DNA of 64,000 nt from Crateriforma spongiae. GTDB lineage: Bacteria; Planctomycetota; Planctomycetia; Pirellulales; Pirellulaceae. Numbering within the stretch: the stretch's first letter is position 1; each line of letters begins with the position of its first letter. The stretch covers positions 62,001-126,000 of the forward strand of contig NZ_JAAXMS010000001.1 of assembly GCF_012290005.1 (NCBI RefSeq). Direction: 5' to 3'. Shown in pieces: positions 61,919 through 64,000 of the stretch. Position numbers and translations under genes: made by a program. Below the pieces are notes generated by a model. The model searched no databases. It was not told the origin of the DNA and was given only the letters and a program-made list of their open reading frames with translations.

Positions 61919-64000
61919 TCAATTGCCCATGCCTAGGTAGGCACCGATCAGCGGCGCGAACTTCACAACCAATCCCGCAAAGACAATGCTGACCATGTTC
62001 ATCAGCTTGATCAGGATGTTTAGCGAGGGGCCCGTGGTATCTTTGAACGGGTCGCCCACCGTATCGCCGACAACACTGGATTTGTGGGCTTCGGACCCCT
62101 TGCCACCGTGTTTGCCGGTTTCGATGTACTTCTTGGCGTTGTCCCAGGCACCGCCTGCGTTGCTCATGAACACCGCCATCGCGTAACCGGCACACAAACC
62201 GCCCACCAGCAATCCCATCACACCACCGACGCCCAGCACCAGCCCGACGCCGACCGGAACCAGCACGGCCAGCAATGATGGACGCAGCATTTCCTTCTGG
62301 GCACCCGATGTCGAAATCGCCACGCAACGTGCGTAGTCGGGGGTTCCCGTGCCATCCAAGATGCCAGGGATTTCATCGAATTGACGGCGAACCTCCAGCA
62401 CCATTGCCATCGCGGCGCGACCAACGGCCTTCATCGTCATTGCTCCGAACACAAAGACCATCAAGACGCCTAGGAACACGCCGACCAATACCTTGGGGTT
62501 CATCAGGGTGATCTTGTAATAGTCCATGTAGGCTTCGAGACCGGCCGGCGGCATGGCCGCGATCTGTTCTTTCAAGCTGGCATCGGCGGAAAGTTCGCCC
62601 TCGGTGTTGTGACCGATCGCCGCGCCGGCGTGGTTGACGACCACATGAACCGGTTGGTCGTCGACCATGATTTCAATGGCGTTTTCCGAGTTGCTTTCGA
62701 TCGCACTGACGGTGTAGTGATCGTTGTGTCTGCCATCGGCTGCATCACCACCGGGCAAGAACAGCCCGTACTTGCCGTGACCCAGCGGAACGATCGTGAA
62801 ATCTTCCGTTTCGCTGTCCATGACTTCATAGGCCGCCGCAACTTCGCGGTGAATACCCACACGAACTTCTTCGACATAAGCGGCCAGCAAGGCCAGTGAC
62901 GTCAGTGCAGCCGAACCGATGGCAAAGCCTTTGCCGATCGCCGCGGTCGTGTTGCCCAGCGAGTCCAAGGCATCGGTGCGCTCGCGGACTTGTTTGGGCA
63001 AGCCCGACATTTCAGCGTTACCGCCGGCGTTATCAGCGATCGGACCGTAGGCATCCGTGGCCAGTGTGATTCCCAGGGTCGACAGCATGCCGACCGATGC
63101 CATTCCGACGCCGTAAAGTCCCATGACCAAGTTTTCAAATCCATCGCACGCTGCAAAGGAAACCAGCATGCCAAGACTGACGGCCACGATCGGAATCCAA
63201 GTCGACAGCAAACCGGTCGCCACACCGTCGATGATCAGTGGGCCAGTGCCGCTGACCGCTTGATCGGAAATACCTTGCGTCGGTTTGTATTCGGCACTGG
63301 TGTAGTATTCCGTTCCGTATCCAATGATCAGACCGACGATCAAGCCGGTTGCCACTGCGATCACAACACCCCAGCAAACGCTGGACGGCAACAAAATTGG
63401 CATGATGATCATGGCAGCGATCAAGACCATGCCGCTGGAGCCCCAGATTCCTTTGTTCAATGCCATCATCAATTTTTTCATGGATGCGCCTTCTTCAGTG
63501 GCGACCAAGAAAATGCCTGCCAGCGAAAGCAGGATTCCCACACCGGCCAAGACCATTGGGGCACCCAGGAAGGCCAATTGCGCCGAGATCTTGTCGCCGA
63601 AACCTTCCGGAACGCCGCCCAAACTGACGGCGGCGACACCCAGTGCCATCGTTGCCAAGATCGAACCGGCGTACGACTCGTAAAGGTCGGCACCCATACC
63701 GGCCACGTCACCAACGTTGTCACCGACGTTGTCGGCGATCGTCGCGGGGTTACGGGGATCGTCTTCGGGGATTCCGGCTTCGACCTTGCCGACCAAGTCG
63801 GCACCGACGTCGGCGGCTTTGGTGTAGATCCCGCCACCGACACGAGCAAACAACGCTTGGGATGACGCACCCATGCCGAAGCACAGCATCACCACGGTGA
63901 TCGTTTCCAGGCTCATCGGCTGGCCACCGAACACGACGTGGTGGAATTTGTACAGATACAGGAACCACAGGCTGATATCCAGCATGGCCAGTCCGACCAC
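61919..64000 (-). CDS. hppA: Membrane-bound ion-translocating pyrophosphatase, 5' end beyond the window
   Basis: This polytopic enzyme couples pyrophosphate hydrolysis to H+ or Na+ pumping. The visible 693 residues include the active-site segment [18 protein letters not shown] followed by [20 protein letters not shown], the second motif [37 protein letters not shown], and the C-terminal [15 protein letters not shown] with [19 protein letters not shown]. The alanine in GNTTAA is the K+-dependent type (lysine in K+-independent enzymes). Between about 62520 and 62880 the protein has a hydrophilic stretch of about 120 residues where the family normally has a short loop. The gene continues past the right edge, so its start is not seen. 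Confidence 0.94.
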   Translation of the reverse strand: MVGLAMLDISLWFLYLYKFHHVVFGGQPMSLETITVVMLCFGMGASSQALFARVGGGIYTKAADVGADLVGKVEAGIPEDDPRNPATIADNVGDNVGDVAGMGADLYESYAGSILATMALGVAAVSLGGVPEGFGDKISAQLAFLGAPMVLAGVGILLSLAGIFLVATEEGASMKKLMMALNKGIWGSSGMVLIAAMIIMPILLPSSVCWGVVIAVATGLIVGLIIGYGTEYYTSAEYKPTQGISDQAVSGTGPLIIDGVATGLLSTWIPIVAVSLGMLVSFAACDGFENLVMGLYGVGMASVGMLSTLGITLATDAYGPIADNAGGNAEMSGLPKQVRERTDALDSLGNTTAAIGKGFAIGSAALTSLALLAAYVEEVRVGIHREVAAAYEVMDSETEDFTIVPLGHGKYGLFLPGGDAADGRHNDHYTVSAIESNSENAIEIMVDDQPVHVVVNHAGAAIGHNTEGELSADASLKEQIAAMPPAGLEAYMDYYKITLMNPKVLVGVFLGVLMVFVFGAMTMKAVGRAAMAMVLEVRRQFDEIPGILDGTGTPDYARCVAISTSGAQKEMLRPSLLAVLVPVGVGLVLGVGGVMGLLVGGLCAGYAMAVFMSNAGGAWDNAKKYIETGKHGGKGSEAHKSSVVGDTVGDPFKDTTGPSLNILIKLMNMVSIVFAGLVVKFAPLIGAYLGMGN

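Noticed and set aside
62990-63865. 291-aa plus-strand open frame opposite the pyrophosphatase
   Set aside because: It overlies the most conserved part of HppA and is rich in Gln, His and Asp, typical of an antisense shadow.

Overview
The window reads as a chromosomal segment of a planctomycete, most likely family Pirellulaceae (Rhodopirellula and relatives). The evidence is the gene set: DUF1552 and DUF1592-type proteins, DUF1080 and sulfatase genes, heme-binding CxxCH dehydrogenases, a secreted protein carrying the LEPRxML motif seen near the N-terminus of planctomycete exported proteins, tetrahydromethanopterin (H4MPT) genes, and an anti-sigma protein with a DUF1559-like domain. Genes are dense, many stop and start codons overlap by 4 bp, and GTG or TTG starts are common. 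I see no rRNA, tRNA, CRISPR array, insertion sequence or prophage.

Region 1 (1-7.7 kb) is a nucleic-acid repair block and the most unusual part. An AddA/UvrD-like helicase (+) without the usual C-terminal nuclease converges, with a 16-bp overlap, on a five-gene minus-strand operon. In transcription order the operon encodes an RtcB-type RNA ligase, the Walker A half of a Rad50/SbcC-like ATPase ending in a CxxC zinc-hook-like motif, an Mre11/SbcD-like phosphoesterase, a 99-aa coiled-coil protein, and the signature/Walker B half of the same ATPase type. It looks like a Mre11-Rad50 machine whose ATPase is split into two polypeptides and which is coupled to an RNA ligase. I know of no description of this arrangement.

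Region 2 (8-12.2 kb): a RimK-like ligase with a TrkA-C tail and its RimB-like protease partner, then an anti-sigma/DUF1559 fusion with its ECF sigma factor. Region 3 (13-19.3 kb): a GH50-like glycosidase, an NCS2-like permease, and a PabA / DUF447 / beta-RFAP synthase operon feeding H4MPT synthesis. Region 4 (19.4-29.7 kb): an ExbB-ExbD-ExbD cluster with two TPR proteins, an internally duplicated membrane protein, and a GH10-like protein lacking both catalytic glutamates.

Region 5 (29.8-38.4 kb) is housekeeping: purC, then rpmF-fabD-fabG-acpP-fabF with an unknown gene at its end (no plsX or fabH), a methyltransferase and a DAHP synthase. Region 6 (38.5-60.2 kb) is typical planctomycete secreted and degradative content: a 1400-aa FG-GAP/dehydrogenase/HEAT/cytochrome protein, a 1067-aa CBM/Calx-beta/lectin/PQQ-dehydrogenase protein, DUF1080, M20 amidohydrolase, aldo/keto reductase, a carbamoyltransferase with two tiny membrane proteins, a sugar isomerase-like protein, a DUF1080-sulfatase fusion, and a DUF1592-DUF1552-macro-domain operon. 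Region 7 (60.4-64 kb): a DJ-1/PfpI protein, an unknown protein, and the 3' part of a membrane pyrophosphatase gene that runs off the right edge.
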